Below, piece by piece: positions 61,620-64,000 of a stretch of 64,000 bases of DNA. Where the stretch lies: NCBI GenBank assembly GCA_963788505.1, contig CAWBGY010000014.1, positions 186,001-250,000 on the forward strand, given 5' to 3'. The notes under the pieces were generated by a model that saw nothing but the letters and a program-made list of their open reading frames with translations, did not search any database and was not told where the DNA came from. This DNA comes from JAIQFF01 sp963788505 (lineage in GTDB: Bacteria; Acidobacteriota; Terriglobia; Terriglobales; Acidobacteriaceae). The position numbers and the translations under genes were made by a program. Positions within the stretch are counted from its first letter, which is position 1. Every line of letters starts with the position of its first letter.

Positions 61620-63326
61620 CTACAGGCTTCCCTTCTTGGCCTGATCAAGCAGATACTCCGACGCGCGCCAGGAAAGCGCCATGATGGTCAGGGTCGGGTT
61701 CTTGTCCGGGTTGGTCACGAAGGCCGCGGCGTCGGTGACGAACAGGTTGTTCACGTCGTGCGCCTGGCAGTATTTGTTCAGCACCGACGTCTTTGGGCTG
61801 CTGCCCATGCGTGCCGTGCCGAGTTCGTGGATGATCACTCCGCCATCTTCAATACCGTAGGGATGGCGACCTTCGGGCTTGGCGTTGCTGATGAATGTTC
61901 CGCCCGCCGTTTCCACGATCGAGCGGAACGTTTCCTGCATGTCCTTGGCCATATTGATTTCGTTGTCGCTCACGTGCCAGTGAAAGCGGAGCACGGGGAT
62001 ACCCCACTGATCCACCGTATCGGGATCGATCTCACAGTAGCTGTGTTCGTTGGGGATCATCTCACCGCGGCCGCCGAAACCGATGTAGGTTCCGTACCGG
62101 CTGCGCACGCGTTGTTTCAGCGATGTGCCATAACCTTCGAATTCTTTACAGACCCGGTCGTAATCGCCTACTCCGGGCATGTCCCGGCCGCCGCCAAACT
62201 CAATGTGGTATCCGCGGAGAAAGTCATTCTTGCGGTCGTATTTCCACCATGGCATGTACAAGTGCATTCCGCCTACGCCGTCATGATTGTGGGGCGGCAT
62301 TTTCTCCAGTTGCGGGAAAAATCCGCCGGCGGCGCTGCCGACCGAGTCCGTCAAATAACGTCCGACTGCGCCGGAAGAATTGGCCAGCCCATCGGGAAAC
62401 AGCGTGGAGCGCGAATTCAGCAACAGGCGCGCCGATTCGCAGGCGCTGGCGGCCACCATAAAAGCACGGGCATGCACCTGTTTCTCGGAACGCGTGGCTT
62501 TGTCGATATACGCCACCGCCTCTGCCTTGCCGTCCTTCCCCACGACAATCTCGCGGGCCATCGCGCCGGTGATCAGAGTGAACCGGCCGGTCGCTTGCGC
62601 CGGCGGAATCATGACCTGGCTGGAACTGAAGTTAGAAGCGCTGATGCATCCGCGGCCGCATTGCGCGCAGTAATGGCAGGCGGCACGCCCGTTCAGCGGC
62701 TTGGTCAGAATCGCCAGCCTTGAAGGCACACAACGAATGTTCAATTTGTCGCAGGACTTCTTGATGATGGTCTCGGTGCACCGCGGGACAGGCGGAGGCA
62801 GAAAAATGCCGTCCGGCGCGCTGGGAATATTCTCTTTCGTGCCGAAGACGCCAATATAGGACTCTACCTTGTCGTAGTAAGGCGAAACTTCTTCGTAGGT
62901 GATCGGCCAGTCGTCGCCCATGCCATCGGTGGAGCGGGCCCGGAAATCCACCGGAGCGAAGCGGAGGGCGATGCGTCCCCAATGATTGGTGCGCCCGCCC
63001 ACAATACGGGAGCGGAACCAGCGGAAGTGCGATCCCGGCGCCGAGGTGTAAGGTTCGCCGTCGATTTCCCAGGCGCCGTTGGGCGCGATGAATTCGTTGT
63101 TCAGTTCATGCCGGTGCTCGCCCCCGACGCCGACGCCGCGATGCGCCAACTGGTAAGGCCAGACGTGCTCCTTGAAATCTTTCTCCGGATTCAGGGGCGG
63201 GCCCGCTTCCAGCATCACGACATTCAGGCCGCCTTCGGTGAGCACTTTCGCGGCGGTGCCGCCCGCCGCGCCCGATCCAATGATGCAGACGTCATACATC
63301 TTCGGTGAACGAACCACTTGTGCCAT
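61620..63326 (-). CDS. GMC-family sugar dehydrogenase with predicted iron-sulfur site
   Basis: 568 residues. N-terminal FAD loop VCIIGSGAAGGTAAKVL, GGRTNHWGRIALRF (substrate side) and C-terminal IHELGTARMGSSPKTSVLN with DKNPTLTIMALSWRA, giving the His/Asn active-site pair. A cysteine-rich segment CHYCAQCGRGC contains C-x5-C-x3-C, the spacing of the 3Fe-4S ligands in bacterial FAD-glucose dehydrogenase. No signal of its own, so it should be co-exported with the subunit-3 protein. The likely role is oxidising a sugar or glycoside, passing electrons to a cytochrome. Confidence 0.9.
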   Translation of the reverse strand: MAQVVRSPKMYDVCIIGSGAAGGTAAKVLTEGGLNVVMLEAGPPLNPEKDFKEHVWPYQLAHRGVGVGGEHRHELNNEFIAPNGAWEIDGEPYTSAPGSHFRWFRSRIVGGRTNHWGRIALRFAPVDFRARSTDGMGDDWPITYEEVSPYYDKVESYIGVFGTKENIPSAPDGIFLPPPVPRCTETIIKKSCDKLNIRCVPSRLAILTKPLNGRAACHYCAQCGRGCISASNFSSSQVMIPPAQATGRFTLITGAMAREIVVGKDGKAEAVAYIDKATRSEKQVHARAFMVAASACESARLLLNSRSTLFPDGLANSSGAVGRYLTDSVGSAAGGFFPQLEKMPPHNHDGVGGMHLYMPWWKYDRKNDFLRGYHIEFGGGRDMPGVGDYDRVCKEFEGYGTSLKQRVRSRYGTYIGFGGRGEMIPNEHSYCEIDPDTVDQWGIPVLRFHWHVSDNEINMAKDMQETFRSIVETAGGTFISNAKPEGRHPYGIEDGGVIIHELGTARMGSSPKTSVLNKYCQAHDVNNLFVTDAAAFVTNPDKNPTLTIMALSWRASEYLLDQAKKGSL

Positions 63327-63352
63327 CAGGTTCTCCGGGCCGAGATGAACCG

Positions 63353-64000
63353 CTAGAAGCGCACCGTCGCCAGGTACTTGTAGCTGGCCGTGATACTGGC
63401 GAACGGGTCCTTGGGATGATCATGCTCGACAAAGTAGTGCTTGATGCCGGCTTCGTCGGAGTGGGCGAAAATCTTCTTCCAATCGATGATCCCGCTGCCC
63501 ACGTCGGTCATCTCCTCCAGCGAGTCGCCGAAATTCTGTCCTCCGGTCGCGTCCGTTTTCGGAATCTTGGTGAGGTCTTTCACGTGAATCAGCGGGAAGC
63601 GGCCGGGATAGCGTTTAAAATATTTCAACGGATCCTGCCCGCCCACCATGATCCAGCATATATCCATTTCCATCTTCACCAGCTTGGGATCGCATTCTTC
63701 CAGAAGAATGTCGTAGGGCAGCTTTCCGTTGACCGGGGTAAATTCAAACCAGTGATTGTGATAGGCAAATTGAATGCCTGCTTTCTGGCTGGCTTCCCCG
63801 GCGCGATTAAATGTTTCGGCGGCACGCTTCCAGCCGTCGGGCTGCTTGCGAACATCGTCGTCAATATAGGGATTGACCAGGTATTGATGACCCACCACAT
63901 GGGCTGCATCCAGCACGCTGGGAAACTCGGCTCCCAGGCTTTTGTACGGGATGTGCGCGGACGGGCCGGTAAGGCCGTTGCGGTCCAGCATGGCCCGCAC
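63353..64000 (-). CDS. Sugar phosphate isomerase/epimerase-like TIM barrel (5' end outside window)
   Basis: 215 residues visible; the N-terminus lies beyond the window. Xylose-isomerase-like TIM barrel with metal/active-site segments: FAYHNHWFEFTP, KMEMDICWIMVGG, LIHVKDLTKI and YFVEHDHPKDP at the C-terminus. These are the Glu/Asp/His ligands of the AP-endonuclease-2 superfamily. It lies 26 bp upstream of the GMC gene on the same strand, and the trio GMC, subunit 3 and TIM barrel suggests oxidation of a sugar or glycoside followed by isomerisation or cleavage. The substrate is not known. Confidence 0.85.
   Translation of the reverse strand: MRAMLDRNGLTGPSAHIPYKSLGAEFPSVLDAAHVVGHQYLVNPYIDDDVRKQPDGWKRAAETFNRAGEASQKAGIQFAYHNHWFEFTPVNGKLPYDILLEECDPKLVKMEMDICWIMVGGQDPLKYFKRYPGRFPLIHVKDLTKIPKTDATGGQNFGDSLEEMTDVGSGIIDWKKIFAHSDEAGIKHYFVEHDHPKDPFASITASYKYLATVRF

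Overview
The window looks like a chromosomal segment of an Acidobacteriota bacterium, probably a soil Terriglobia/Koribacter-type lineage. This is an inference from gene content: an Oar-like TonB-dependent protein with a carboxypeptidase-regulatory domain, a DUF2934 protein, DUF3857/transglutaminase proteins, large secreted proteins of unknown function, and a Gram-negative division and cell-wall (dcw) cluster whose MurE carries the meso-diaminopimelate signature. No rRNA, transposase, phage gene or CRISPR array was found; there is one tRNA (Leu-CAG).

Layout. 1-16.5 kb: a multiheme cytochrome lipoprotein cut by the window edge, a DUF2934 protein, a pair of DUF3857 proteins (one apparently catalytically dead), a GH5-like glycosidase, threonine dehydratase, a persulfide-dioxygenase/rhodanese fusion, OsmC, a tiny histidine-kinase-like protein, tRNA-Leu, a large secreted unknown and a mutarotase. 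16.5-24.3 kb: aromatic amino-acid genes trpC-trpF-trpB-trpA-chorismate mutase-aroF-tyrA, then a two-subunit 3-oxoacid CoA-transferase. 24.3-30.7 kb: a secreted M28 peptidase (frameshifted), a thioredoxin-like protein, mutY, a lipoprotein, rlpA and cytochrome P460. 30.8-52.8 kb, minus strand: the dcw cluster read as mraZ-rsmH-small ORF-ftsL-ftsI-murE-murF-mraY-murD-ftsW-murG-murC-unknown-ftsQ-ftsA-ftsZ. It is broken between ftsW and murG by two plus-strand genes, one a Tat-exported spermidine-dehydrogenase-like flavoprotein. A promoter and a phased MraZ operator lie upstream of mraZ. 53-64 kb: a frameshifted Oar-like protein, a secreted cyanophycinase, small conserved proteins, a Tat-exported M24 peptidase, and a sugar-oxidation set (dehydrogenase subunit 3, Fe-S GMC dehydrogenase, sugar isomerase/epimerase).

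The most striking feature is not a gene. Intergenic DNA is packed with several unrelated repeat families: 26-29 bp GC-rich palindromes, REPIN-like doublets with TGTCATCCTGAGCG arms, inverted arrays of 7-bp units, and 8-bp arrays. Almost all sit within about 1-45 bp of a stop codon, on the 3' side of genes. In five genes the repeat forms the coding 3' end: trpA and murF share a repeat-encoded tail, tyrA has another, and murD and murG take their stop codons from repeats.

Three long genes (M28 peptidase, murG, Oar-like) each need a single-base correction in a short homopolymer. Because murG is normally essential, base-level sequence error is the simplest explanation for at least that one.
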